DNA of 24,902 bases from Didymodactylos carnosus (GCA_905250885.1 CAJNOQ010002331.1:1-24902), one strand, 5' to 3'. Positions 9,876 through 20,726 are shown, numbered from the stretch's first letter. Notes: generated from the letters alone by a model not told the origin. Translations and numbers: made by a program.

Positions 9876-11339
9876 ATGAACAAGCTAACACGTTTTGTAA
9901 CGGGAGAGAATGTAGAAGATGAAGGTAGTCCAATTTTGGCAATGCCTGAGGTATGAGCTCAAAAATTCAATATACACACAATAATTGCTTGCTCATTATA
10001 TATAAAAATTAATTTGCTTCTTGATTTCCTTCTGATTTTTGCATGGGTTATTTATAACGGATGCTTTATTTAATGCTTATTTTAATTTATTTTTGACTCT
10101 ATTGATGTAGAATTGAAATAACGTTTCTTTTTCTTCTCAGGTTCAAAGTCTCTCATGGGATACCCGCATAAAAGGATTTGCAATTTGTTTTCTAATTGGA
10201 GCACTCCTAGGAGTAGGCGTACGTATTTTTTAAAAAATTATGTATATTCTTATATTTCATTTTCTGTTTTTTATTTCAGTCAATTATTGTATTTTGGGCT
10301 GGTGGAAATCTTATTGGTTTTGCCGTACTATACACATTTGCCAATATACTTTCACTTGGATCGTATGTCAAAATTATACGTCATCTTGTTGTTTATTTAC
10401 TAAATATTTTTACATTTTTTTCTTTAGTACAATCTTTCTAATGGGACCTTTGAATCAGTTAAAGAAAATGTTTGCTGAAACACGAATTTTTGCTACGATC
10501 GTTTTTCTAGTATGTTTTAATCGTTTATTCTTAGTACTTTTTTCGTATATAGAAAATGACTTTTCAATTTACTCTAGATTTGTTTGATTATGACACTTGT
10601 TTCGGCATTAGCAGTAAGTAACACAAGTTATCAGTTACTATTTTTCATTGCGTATGTGCATTTCTATTCACTAAAGACACCTGTTACCGTTAACAGCATG
10701 ACTTGATGGCTATATTGTTCGTCATGTACTTCAAAAGTACTGTGTTCGGACCTCGATGCCGGCAAAGTCATGTAATAACCTTGAGCAAGTTACTTATGTC
10801 TTGGTGCCTCCGATCACACATTCGATAGCATACTCACTACGTTGAGACGTACAATAAACTTCTCCGGCTAGTCTTCGTGACTTTCCGGAAAGTTGATGAC
10901 TAGTAACAAGACAATCATTTTAGAAACTTGTCAACTACAGAGAAGATATTGGACTAATTAAACTGTCATTCGGCAGTGCCCTATACCGGTAGCTACAAGG
11001 AAGGGTATTCTTCCTTCCTTTTTTCCCCTTTGTGTGTGTCTTTTAGAAGTGTAGTTTTTATCTCAAGTGGTTCTATTGTAGAATGTGAACTATTGTTATC
11101 TATTTTTTTCTTCTTTTAGATTAAAAATGGAGTACTTGTGTTCCTTTTCATTATATTACAGTTTTTGTCTTTAGCATGGTATACATTGTCTTATATTCCA
11201 TTTGCACGGTATGTTTATTTTGATCTTGTTTCACTTAAACTGTCTAAAAATAAGTTACATCTGTTTTCATAGAAGAATGCCATTTTTTGCATTTAGAAAT
11301 GCTGTTAAAAGTTGTTGTCAAGGGGTTGTGGGCGTATGA
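9876..11339 (+). CDS. SFT2D: SFT2-domain vesicle transport membrane protein, 7 exons
   Basis: SFT2 proteins are small tetraspanning membrane proteins implicated in fusion of endosome-derived vesicles with the Golgi. Exons: 9876-9950, 10141-10218, 10280-10362, 10428-10509, 10578-10613, 11120-11208, 11273-11339, giving 169 residues; human SFT2D1 and SFT2D2 are about 160. The family signature is clear: SLSWDTRIKGFAICF before membrane segment 1 (about 36-57), segment 2 with LYTFANILSLGS (61-79), the cytosolic loop FLMGPLNQLKKMF (82-94), segment 3 (about 99-118), segment 4 and LAWYTLSYIPFAR (to 148), then a short basic Cys-containing tail. The start codon gives a short acidic N-terminus typical of the family. 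Intron 5 (506 bp) carries a SINE-like insertion. The paralog (D1 or D2) cannot be resolved. Confidence 0.93.
10690..11035 (+). mobile_element. tRNA-derived SINE-like insertion in SFT2 intron 5
   Basis: This stretch is less AT-rich than the intron around it. It shows a tRNA-like head: an A-box-like TGGCTATATTGTT at 10707-10719, a 15-base stem-loop GTACTTCAAAAGTAC, and a B-box-like TGTTCGGACCTC at about 10743-10754, about 36 bases after the A box. Directly after it comes CCTTGAGCAAGTTACTTA (10779-10796) and then GGTGCCTC (10803-10810). These closely resemble the conserved core of vertebrate MIR/CORE SINEs (ACCTTGGGCAAGTTACTTAA ... GTGCCTC). The 3' part ends with a GGAAGGGTATTCTTCCTTCC hairpin and a T6 run near 11018-11026. 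The outer limits are approximate and no target-site duplication was confirmed. Confidence 0.6.
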
Positions 11340-11986
11340 TTATTATACAGACACTTTTCTATTATGCAATATATAAAATATCTTAATTAGTCTCATCTTC
11401 GTATTAATTATTATTCAGAACCAACACACATTGTGATAAATAAATATTGTCCAAAGAGTGTGATGATCGGTTGTTGTTTTTTTTTATTATCAAAAGTGAA
11501 TTCTAGATGTATTTTGGTTTTTCTTGTCAATTCTAATGGAACATCGTCCAATTATACGGTCAAACTTCTCATATTGTTTTAATTATTCATTTGAGAATAC
11601 TTTTTGTTTTATATTTTCTTTTCATATGTCCTAAGTTGTTATGAAATTCTATTTTGTATATTTATGTCGATTTTTTGAAAAAACTTTATTACGGATTTTG
11701 ATTTTATGTACACATACAAACTCTTCTCGTTATGTTTTGAATGTTCTTGAAAGCGAAAATAAAATGTTATAAACCACGTTGTTATTACTAACTTGTTTAC
11801 AAAATAACATTTCTAACTTTTCTCGGTTTTAATAGAATAACAATTCTATTCTTTTTCGAGAAATTGAAAATAAAAATCGATACTCACTGTATGATCATTC
11901 TAGTATTGTCCTTATAGATTACATCGTTCCAGATTAGAACAATCACATTATCTTATTAAAGTTCTTAATGTCCAGAAATATTAATT
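11340..11986. other. SFT2D-UVRAG intergenic spacer
   Basis: AT-rich sequence, no gene seen. AATAAA at 11758-11763 is a plausible SFT2D polyadenylation signal. A CTTATAG acceptor-like site at 11911-11917 lies 69 bases before the UVRAG start codon. Confidence 0.55.
11758..11763 (+). promoter_or_regulatory. Polyadenylation signal AATAAA, SFT2D
   Basis: A canonical hexamer about 420 bases after the SFT2D stop. An earlier AATAAA near 11439 could also serve, so the choice is tentative. Confidence 0.35.
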
Positions 11987-14900
11987 ATGTCACTCTTAGG
12001 AACAAAAAAAATTCCATTAATATCCGTACCCTTTATTAAAGTAAATATTTTGTTTATTAAATTAGACATCATAGATTTGTTAGTAATAGTTGTTGTTGTT
12101 TAGAAACGTTTACGAAGAATCACAGCTGTATCATTACGAAATTTGACATTAAATGAATTTGATTTTATAGTTCATTTTACATTACATCGTACAGAAAATA
12201 CAGTTGGTGAGTTTATGATTTCATTTTTCTAAGAATAAGCCTTATAAATTCATTTTTCTAGCTTTTTATACAAGTGAACAGATTGAAAATCAACGTGTAA
12301 GTATTCCAGTATATTTTGTTATTTTCCTTTTTTAAAGTTCTGTGTCATGGTTATTATTCTAGAATCCTGAATGGACAAATTTAATATTTCCGAAATCCGT
12401 TCAGTGTCTTCAAGGTAAACGTGTAAAAAAAAAAGACTAGAATAACAAAACTCAACTAAATTGTGTATATATCTGTATTCTAGATTTTATTATGCGTGTA
12501 TGGATAATATCAAATAGAAATAGAAAACTGAATGGAGAAAATAATCCTACAAAACGATTATTTATTGAATATCAAATATATTTAAATGATTTAAAACCAA
12601 ATGAAGAGGTAAGAGGTAAGGTAAGAAATAAATAAAAGTAAGAAAATATTTTATTAAATATATTAGTTTGAAATAGAAATAGATTAATATTAATTTTAGA
12701 AATATGATCGAATAAATTCGTTATATTTGGAAATGTTTGGATACGCGTTCGGTGATAGTGATGAAATCAATCAGTTACAACAAAGTTCAAATAATAAAAC
12801 ATCGACAAATTTAATATCATTACCATCTACAATGTTACCACGTTATAAATCATACAATAAAGAAAGTATTTACAGGTAAACAAATATATAAAAATAAAGG
12901 ATGAGCTAAACAAAAACTGTTTTGCTCTTTTATTTTTTTTTTTTAAAGAATGATAAATGTTATCAATGCGATACAAAATGAGAAAAACTCATCTAAAATA
13001 TGTTTGCATAGTCTTAAAAAATATATTACGACAAATCAAATTTATGTTGAAGCGGTATGTGTTATTTTGACTTCATTTTTACATGACATGCGTAAATCTT
13101 ATGCGTAGTTTTGTGTAATTTCTCACAATTAAAGTGAAAGAGAAACATCAGTTTAAGTAGAAGAAAATATGGTTTATTTTGTATATATACAAAACTAAAT
13201 TTCATTTCTCTTTCTCTAATATCTCTGTTCACAATTTGTTACATAGATATAGTATAATATTCTATTGAAATAGAATGTAGAAAACAAACCATCAGATTCT
13301 TATCTGTAGAAAGAATTATACATTTAGACTAATAAGATCTATACTTATAAGTTTTTTCATTATAGATTAAAGAACGTGAAGCTCGACAATTAAAAGTAGA
13401 ATGTGTAAAATATCATCATAAGATACAAAAACATAATTTAGATATGCAGAAAAATTTACAGAATGATAAACGGAAAAAATTAGATGAAAAAAGTATGTTT
13501 ATAGTTTGTTGTCTAGAATTATTCTATCTTCTTTTCTTATTTTTATAGAAATACGTCTAGAAAAGAATATATCATTATTACATCGACAAAAAGAAGATTT
13601 AATTCTGATTGACAGAAATATTGAACAGGCAAAGTAAGTCCACTAATTTTAGCAATTTGTTCGAGCGTTAATAAATTCAGATTTTTATTCTTAATTTTAA
13701 TTTCAATTATAAAATACATCTTTTGATTATAATCACTAGAACAACAAATCTAAAAAGTAGTTTTCATAACTGGAAGAGTTTTCAGTCAGTAATTATGTAT
13801 ATGCAAGATCTTCGCGTAACAGTATTCATTTTACGAAAGATCCTTGATAAGCTAAGAACTTTCATAAAAGGAATCGAATTTAACATAAGATTGTTGTGAA
13901 AAGCTTGAGAACGTCTCATTTTGTCAAGAAAAGTTTAAGGCTGACGACGGAGGTACACCACCTGTTCAATCGCTTCTGAGACGAAATCTAGTGCCTGATA
14001 GGTAGTCGACCATGCTAATTCCGAATATCGACATGAGACGGGCAGTTTGACCTCCAGAGATCCCTTTTTTGGAAAACCAGTTTTTTAGAAACTCTAAAAA
14101 ATAACCAAAACCTTTCTTAGTGAGACATGATTGTAGCCCGCACATTTCTGATTAAAATGAGACATCTCCCAGCTCTACGCAACCTTTGTTTGCAAAGTTA
14201 TAGAATTTACAAGAAAAGCACTAAATGTAAATGTTCATTATCAGCTCAAAGCTACAGAAATAAGAAGGAAAAAATTAATTTATGGCTTTTCTTGTAAACT
14301 CTATAACTTTGCAAAGAAAAGTCATGTAGAGCTGGGAGATGTCTCATTTTAATCAGAAATGTGCGGGCTATAATCATGACTCATTAAGAAAGGGTTTGGT
14401 TATTTTTTAGAGTTTCTAAAAAACTGATTTTCCAAAAAAGGGGTCTCTGGAGGTCAAACTGCCCGTTTCATGTCGATATTCGGAATCAGAATAGTCGGTT
14501 ACCTATCACCCACTAGGTTTCGTCTCAAAAGCGATTGGACAGTTGGTGGAGCTCCCTTGTGAGTTGTGTGTAAAAAAAAGTTTTCAGTTAAATCCAGGGG
14601 CTTGGTTGCCTCGAGATCTGGTATTGTAGAGATATCGTATTAGAAAATATTAATGACACTTGCATATACATAATTACAGACTAAAAATTCTTTCAGTTAT
14701 GGAAATCACTTTTAAGATTTGTTCTGGTTATTATGATTGAAGAAAAAACGTGTCTATTCTATTTTGTACAGATTTGTATGACAGAATAGATGTCAAAATC
14801 TGTCATTTATTTATTCGAAATATTTCACTCAATTAAAATTTACAATGTTTTTCATGTTAAGATCTATTTTGTGTGAACTAAATCAATGGATAATTTATCG

Positions 14901-16492
14901 TCAAAAACAAATTGTAGCTGAAATAGCACATTATATTTATCCAATATCAATTGATTCAATGCATGAATTTTATATTGCTGGTCTTAAATTACCACAAGCC
15001 GAAGATAAAGTATTTCAATCTACTTCTGGTATGTTTGAGTAAGAAATAGATGATTTTTTTCCTTACTCTTTCTTTATTTACATAGGACGAGAACGAGACA
15101 ATGAAACAATATCGATTGCTATCAATTATTGTTGTCATTTTGTTTTGATTATTTCACAATTTATTGAATTACCATTACGTTTTCCAATCACATATAATGG
15201 TTCAAATTCAAAAATATACGATTATACTTTATTACCTAGTGAAAAAACGAATGAGTAAGCTTTTTAATTTTAAAATGTATTGTCATATTGAAATAGAACA
15301 TTTATTTCTAGATTTCCACTTTATATTCACAATGATTTAAGCGCATTTTATTATGGATTTTTTTTATTAAATAGAAACATTGGTCAGGTGAGAAACTGAA
15401 AATGAAAAAAAAATATATATTCATTATTATCAACATATAAAATATTTTCTACTATAGATAATGTATCATTGTCGAATACTTGGCCGTAATATTGATTATC
15501 GAAAAACATTAGAAAATTTAAAAGATTTAATTGATCATTATTTTTCATTACCGGCAAATTTTAAGTAAATATAAGAGAAAAGAAAATGCTTTTATTATTT
15601 TAATAAAATAGATCATTTTTTTTTATATCTCTCTATATTTCATTTAGTAGATGTTTAAATGGATCATCTTATGTAAGTTAATTTCGATGTCATTGCCTCT
15701 TTTTATAACGCTTTTCAATGGGGTACAAGTTAACAATGCATGTTTGTTTGTCTGTCTAGTTATTATAACCTTGTTCATGTTTTGTAGTTGATCTCTTATT
15801 ATTTTGAGCTAGTTAACGATTTTTAAACGAGAGTGAAAAACTAAATTGATCATAAATTATTTTAAAATTTTTATTTTACAACTTTTTCTTCACTATTATT
15901 TAGTGTTAACTATTACTAGAGAACATCTTGTCATTTGTGCGTATACCACTTCGTTAAGTACATCTCTCATTCCTATCATTTCTTAACACACAAAAAAATC
16001 AGTAACTGAAGAGTCAATAGAAATGTTGATACTCGTGTATCTTTCTCTCTATGTTAATCATCTTTGCTCGATCCTTTTCTATCAGAAATGAAAATTTATT
16101 AAATGTATCAATTTATCATAGTCTTTTTTTTTTTTTTTTTTCTATTAAGAATTCATCCGTACATTCGTCAGTCCATTCAGCCCTTAATTTATCGTTGTGA
16201 TAGTTTAACAGAGACTCCCATATTTCCTAAATTAAAATATGATAAATCTAATTCATTGACATCAACACGATCATCAATATCCTATACATTTGAATCAGTA
16301 ACAAATAATAGTGATCAAAATTTGTCTATATTAACACCATCAACGACAATAATTCAGTCAGATGATGGTGAAGATGAAATTGATTTATTTCCAGCACCAA
16401 ATAAAAAAAGTGATTATTTTCAAACATTAAAATTAACAATTGAAGAACAACAACAAACTGAGCAAAAACAAACAAAATCGAGCAGTAGCTAG
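11987..16492 (+). CDS. UVRAG: UVRAG-like autophagy/endosome protein, 14 exons
   Basis: UVRAG is a subunit of the class III PI3-kinase complex II with Beclin-1, VPS34 and VPS15, acting in endosome maturation and autophagy. Exons: 11987-12040, 12104-12206, 12262-12296, 12363-12414, 12484-12608, 12700-12875, 12949-13054, 13366-13492, 13549-13633, 14862-15028, 15086-15254, 15312-15387, 15458-15564, 16150-16492; 574 residues (human about 700). In order: LRRITAVSLRNLTL and FTLHRTENTVAFYTSEQI..NPEW (C2-like domain, about 19-125), a charged coiled coil (about 218-288), then the conserved block AEIAHYIYPI, FYIAGLKLPQAED, QFIELPLRFPI, EFPLYIH and FFLLNRNIGQ. The C-terminal exon (462-574) is acidic, Ser/Thr/Gln-rich and disordered. 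The exon 7 and exon 10 acceptors use AAG rather than the usual TAG/CAG. Exon 13 joins 16150 in frame; a possible 25-nt exon between them would break the frame. Intron 9 (1228 bp) contains a foldback element. Confidence 0.88.
13949..14556. repeat. ~600-bp foldback element inside UVRAG intron 9
   Basis: The left arm (about 13949-14218) is nearly the reverse complement of the right arm (about 14284-14556); the centre is about 65 bp. Shared landmarks read inward are TCAATCGCTTCTGAGACGAAA, ATTCCGAATATCGACATGA, GGGCAGTTTGACCTCC, TTTTTTAGAAACTCTAAAAA, CACATTTCTGATTAAAATGA and CATCTCCCAGCTCTAC. No transposase frame is present, so it would be a nonautonomous foldback or MITE-like element. It is spliced out with the intron. 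The arms differ by scattered substitutions, so it is not a very recent insertion. Confidence 0.8.
15648..15672 (+). other. Possible 25-nt cassette exon in UVRAG
   Basis: It is flanked by a good acceptor (CATTTAG ending at 15647) and a consensus donor (GTAAGT at 15673). It continues the exon 13 frame for eight codons (NRCLNGSSY), but its inclusion shifts the following exon and reaches a TGA after about 16 codons. The 14-exon chain without it is in frame. It is either a frame-breaking alternative exon or a chance match. Confidence 0.3.
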
Positions 16493-16747
16493 TCAGAATG
16501 AACAATTATATATATATATATACATTTGATAATTTAATTTTCTTTTGTTGTGAACAAATTACCTTTTTTTATTTACTTAAAATTTTTTGACGGTGATTTT
16601 CAACTTTTATTCTTTTTTTTTTTTCTTTTTTTAATCGATTTAATCAAGTGAACAGTGCCATTTGTCTATTTATGTATTCATTTTTCTTTGTCGGTTTATG
16701 TGCAATAATAATTTTGTTATTTGTATTAGTGTAACCAGATTTATTGG

Positions 16748-16753
16748 AATAAA
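16748..16753 (+). promoter_or_regulatory. Polyadenylation signal AATAAA, UVRAG
   Basis: A hexamer about 255 bases after the UVRAG stop and 145 bases before the TIMM13 start. This leaves very little space for a TIMM13 promoter. Confidence 0.45.
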
Positions 16754-16898
16754 TACAATTGCGTGTTAAAATTTGTACGATATATTTACACAAATAAATA
16801 TCAATTATTTTTCTTTTACAGTGTATTTCTTTTTAAATGTCACTTTTGAACTTTTTTATCTTTCAGCTTTTTATGTTTTTAGATATATATTTTTAAAA

Positions 16899-17322
16899 AT
16901 GAGTTTATCATCAGGCGATATGAATTCACCGAAGCTCGATAATGCTCAACGTCAACAAATAATGTCTACTGTACAACAACAATTGGCAATTCAAAATGCT
17001 CAAGAACTTCTTCAAGTAGATTTTTTTTTATTCTATCACATTGAATCTTTTGTTCCATTTCATATTAAATTATTTTCTTATTTAGAAATTATCGGATAAA
17101 TGTTTTAAAATGTGCATATCAAAACCGGGTAGTAATTTATCAAATTCTGAACAGGTAATTTAGAGAGAAGTTTAATATTGAATTTTTTCTCTATTATTTT
17201 ATCAGTTTTTTAAATTTATTTAGAAATGTATTAGTTTGTGTATGGATCGTTACATGGATGCATGGAATATTGTTAGTAGAACATACGCTGAAAGGATAAA
17301 ACGAGAACAAAATCGAATGTAA
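16899..17322 (+). CDS. TIMM13: Mitochondrial import chaperone Tim13, 3 exons
   Basis: A small Tim chaperone of the mitochondrial intermembrane space. With Tim8 it escorts hydrophobic precursors to the TIM22/SAM machinery. Exons 16899-17015, 17086-17154 and 17224-17322 give 94 residues, against about 95 in human. The twin CX3C signature is intact: C45-FKM-C49 and C64-ISL-C68, separated by 14 residues, with the conserved DKCFKMC and [12 protein letters not shown] contexts. The N-terminal helix ([21 protein letters not shown]) is typical of Tim13 rather than Tim8, Tim9 or Tim10. A TTTTTAG acceptor-like site ends at 16882, 16 bases before the start codon. The gene sits 407 bp after UVRAG and 264 bp before the AEBP2-like gene. 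Confidence 0.95.
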
Positions 17323-17438
17323 ACTTTTTGTTTGACTAATATTTGTTTAGGCCTCATTTTCTTTTTCTTTTGTTTGTTAGGATGATATTTTTTTTTTTTT
17401 TTTATATACCAACTTTTTTTGTATCTGAAGTATTTCAC

Positions 17439-17444
17439 AATAAA
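17439..17444 (+). promoter_or_regulatory. Polyadenylation signal AATAAA, TIMM13
   Basis: A hexamer 117 bases after the TIMM13 stop. It lies only about 140 bases before the next start codon, so the intergenic space between the two transcripts is minimal. Confidence 0.5.
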
Positions 17445-17583
17445 ATGTAGACAAAAATATATCATTTTCTTGTCAAGTTGTGCAACAGTATGATAGGAGA
17501 GTAATAAATAGATGCAAGTAAAACAGACAGTGTCTTACTTTAGTATATCTCTTTTTGAGTACATTTAGTATTTGTTTTATTTT

Positions 17584-17585
17584 AG
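17584..17585 (+). promoter_or_regulatory. Splice acceptor directly before the AEBP2-like start codon
   Basis: The sequence TTTATTTTAG ends exactly one base before ATG at 17586. Only 264 bases separate this from the TIMM13 stop, so either a very short 5' exon or an added spliced leader would supply the mRNA 5' end. Confidence 0.55.
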
Positions 17586-19387
17586 ATGGCTAAACTATAT
17601 AAAAATCATAAACCACCAACGTCTCCAATTCTCTCGTCAACAAGTTTAGTACAATCACTTGAAGTTCATTCAACAACAACAACAACACAAATATCTCCAA
17701 ATAATAGACGTCATTCTCCAAGAGAAACGACATTACGTAAAATTAAAAGTGAATTTGATGAAATAACTGTTGAAGATGATGATGAAAATGATCATAAAAC
17801 TTTATCTCGAAAACGTTCTCGTAAATTTGATAATATAATCGGTATAACTACGCGTCAAACACGTACAAAAATAAAAAATGAAATATTGAATACAAACAAT
17901 ATTGTTGATGATGAAGAAGAAGAAAATGAACGTTATCAACATTGTGAACATTGTCCACTTCTTTATCAATTATCACCGGAACAACGTCAACCATCGACGA
18001 CAACAATATCAAAAAAAGTAGCTAAAGAACAAAAATGTAATTGGGATAAATGTAAACGTGGTCTTATTCATGGTTCATTATTTGAACATTTAATGGAACA
18101 TGTACAAGAACAAAAAAATAAACACAAAGAACAACAATGTTTATGGGTAGGATGTAAAGGTAAACTGTAGCAATTAGTGACTTGTTCCTAAAAATTTCGA
18201 GGAAGTGTTTAGAATTCGGGGTATTGACACTGTTCATCAGATTTTTGGAACTTCTGTTCTAGTAAAAATTTAACAAACCGTTTTTTTTTTAATACAACAA
18301 ATATCACGATCGTCTTGGACTTATTTAATCTGATAGATTGAACGAGAAATCATCCTATGTTGACTAAAAACAATTGAAAACTCTGACAGTATTGATCGTT
18401 TACATTGTACAATTGTTTTCATTTTTACAGTGATAGAATAAACGATTAAAATCTTTATAAAAATGCTCATCTTTCATTCTAGTGTTCAGAACACCGTCAA
18501 AATGTGCAAATTATTTGGAAAAACATATTCATAAACATACGAATGAAAAACCTTATCGTTGTGTATTTGATAATTGTTTTGAACAATTTACTACACAGAA
18601 TGCAGTTGAACGACATGTTCAAACACATTTAAAAGAAGCTGATGAATCAGCATTAATGAATTCTGGTGGTGATACTGATTCAATTTTTACCACAATTAAT
18701 GGTGGTAATAATTTTGGAATAAACATTGATAATTATTGTGGTGATAATGGAGTCATTAGTCAACAACATCAACAAACAGTATTCAATAGTACAATAAGTA
18801 GTAATAGTCAAAATGGTAATTCATCAAATAATACCGCAACAAATAATAAACTTGTTTTAATGCAACAACAAACAAAAATAAATCGAAAACGAAAAGCGGC
18901 CAAAGTAAATGGTGTACCAATAACTTATGCATCAAATCATGATTGTTTTACGGATAGTGAAACATTTCATTTAAATCGTTTATTTGAATCTTGTCCATAT
19001 ATATCCATAGAAAATGAAGATCCAACAATTATATTAGAACCAAATGTAAATTGATCTTATTTTATTTAAAATATTATTGTTTCTATTTATTTTTACATTT
19101 TAGATTACTATTAAACGTCAAATTGGTGATATCTTCGAAAATTTTGTCGAATGGAAACCGGAAGGAATGTATGTAGGACTTGTTGTTTTTTTTTTATTTT
19201 ATAACTCTTTCGTTCATATAGATATCAAGGTGAATGGACACGAGCATCTCATATTGAAAATAAAAAAATTTTTATTCAAGAGTTAAATAGTGAACAATTA
19301 AATTCTTTACTTCCACCGGTGTATTGTTATCGACCACAACCACATCGTCGAAAACGATTATCAACAAAAACAATGACAAATATCTAA
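17586..19387 (+). CDS. AEBP2: AEBP2/Jing-like three-zinc-finger PRC2 cofactor, 4 exons
   Basis: AEBP2 (Jing in Drosophila) is a nuclear accessory subunit of Polycomb repressive complex 2. Exons 17586-18159, 18483-19045, 19104-19168 and 19222-19387 give 455 residues. The N-terminus is Ser/Thr-rich and disordered, with basic RKRSRK and acidic DEEEENE patches. Three C2H2 fingers follow: C151-X4-C156..H168-X3-H172 (CNWDKC), C185-X4-C190-X15-H206-X3-H210 (CLWVGC), and C218-X4-C223-X12-H236-X3-H240 after the TNEKPYRC linker. The long X15 spacing in finger 2 matches my recollection of AEBP2. After an Asn/Gln-rich stretch come the basic NRKRKAAK segment and the C-terminal domain, with FVEWKPEGIYQGEWTRASH and YCYRPQPHRRKRL near the end, both like AEBP2. 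The ATG directly abuts a TTTTAG acceptor (AG 17584-17585), so there is an upstream 5' exon (perhaps ATGCAA at 17512-17517) or a trans-splice site. Confidence 0.85.
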
Positions 19388-20599
19388 TAAATATGTTCGT
19401 ATTTTACACATCCTCCGTTTTTCATATTTTTATTGTATGATTTTTAACGAGGCAACTGTGTAATATTCGTGCATATTTATCCATTGTATATAATTTCATC
19501 TGTTTTTTTTTCTCTCATAGATATTTTTGTACTTAGAGTTAGGAAAAAAGCTATTTTTGTTGACAATTATTTGTTGTTGTTGTCCTTTTCTATTTTTTAT
19601 GACTGTGTACTTCTCGGTTTTTGTTAATTATTGCTGAAATGATTCTTTTTTTTTTATACAGAAAAATATAGGCTAATTCAATTGTACAATTTCTTTGTTT
19701 GAATAAGAGCTTGTTGGATTTTCATTGCAATGAGACGATTTGAATCCGTGAATTCTTTCCTCTTATAATTAGAAAATTTGGACGATAGATATAGTTTTGA
19801 TTGTTAGAGATTATAGTTCAGTCACAATCTTCTAATGATATATTTTTCATATGACATTAACTGAAAGTACAAGATATATAAAATGTATGTCATAGTGAGA
19901 AATCATGACAGTGAGGGTTTATCATATATGTTCTGGATCAGAAAAATATACATTTTGTATATTTCTGTGTATTCATCGCTTTTTTGAAATGTTTTAATGA
20001 ATAACGGACATGAACGATAATAATCAATGTCCAATCTAATTAAACACTGATAGCAATGAGAATGAGGAATTGAATATTTCTAGCGAATCTATAATAAAAG
20101 ATTGATTCTTATCGACAATTACATCTGACGTAAATAGGAAAAATCAATTATTTGTATGACAATTTTATTTATATATAGAGAGAAATTTTTTACATCAAAG
20201 CGACTCAAGCAATTTTAAAATCTGATATAATGAAATCGAGATATAATCATACATATAACATTGATTACATACAGAAATGAGAACATCTTTGTAAAATACT
20301 TGATTTAAACATTGTGACATATATTCATGTCATCTGGAACAATGATTATTGATAAAAATTTGTGACTATGTCAAAACTGTCATCTATTCACAAGATTAAT
20401 ATCAATAATTACCAAAAATGAGAAATAGAAATAAAAAGATTATCGTTCTTATATATACGATAATGTACTAATTTCTAGTTGGAGTCTGTACACGTTTTGT
20501 CTTTTTAATTTATAGAAAGATTATTATTGGTTTTTTTTACCTAAAAAAAGAAATAATCGTATGTTAATTTATTAGAATCTTCATTGAAGAGCTAATAGG
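19388..20599. other. AEBP2-TRIP4 intergenic region, no gene seen
   Basis: AT-rich sequence with T runs and no recognisable exons on either strand. This is where the missing N-terminal exons of TRIP4 might be expected. I looked for an open, splice-flanked block resembling the TRIP4 N-terminal domain and found none. Confidence 0.55.
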
Positions 20600-20722
20600 A
20601 TGTTAACTACTTTACTGACTAGTTTTATAGTAATATTTTGTCTCTTTAATCAACCAACAGCATCTAGTGAACAAAAATATAATTTTTTACAGACATTAAA
20701 TACGATTCTAGAGGAACGTTAA
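20600..20722 (+). CDS. Small ORF with signal-peptide-like N-terminus
   Basis: A 40-codon ORF. The N-terminal 15-20 residues are hydrophobic (MLTTLLTSFIVIFCLF), followed by a polar NQPTASSEQ stretch with a possible signal-peptidase site after TASS. The mature part (about 17 residues, ending NTILEER) has no cysteines and no obvious dibasic processing site. It ends 4 bases before the TRIP4 ATG in a different frame. It could be a secreted peptide, a first exon of a larger gene, an upstream ORF on the TRIP4 transcript, or chance. It is too short for a family assignment. Confidence 0.3.
   Translation: MLTTLLTSFIVIFCLFNQPTASSEQKYNFLQTLNTILEER
20710..20711 (+). promoter_or_regulatory. Splice acceptor-like site just upstream of TRIP4
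   Basis: GATTCTAG ends 15 bases before the TRIP4 ATG. From here the frame is open through RNVKN into the ATG, so it could join upstream coding exons or receive a spliced leader. Confidence 0.4.
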
Positions 20723-20726
20723 AAAT

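Noticed and set aside
10155..10587. Two overlapping 82- and 115-codon + frames
   Set aside because: They run through SFT2D exons and introns in other frames. The spliced SFT2D frame explains this region with clear family motifs.
10700..10770. Functional tRNA gene
   Set aside because: Boxes A and B and one stem are present, but no full cloverleaf with a matched acceptor stem could be built. The sequence continues into a SINE-like body.
17250..17465. Minus-strand 71-codon frame
   Set aside because: Antisense to TIMM13 exon 3 and its AT-rich 3' UTR; its lysine runs come from poly-T tracts.
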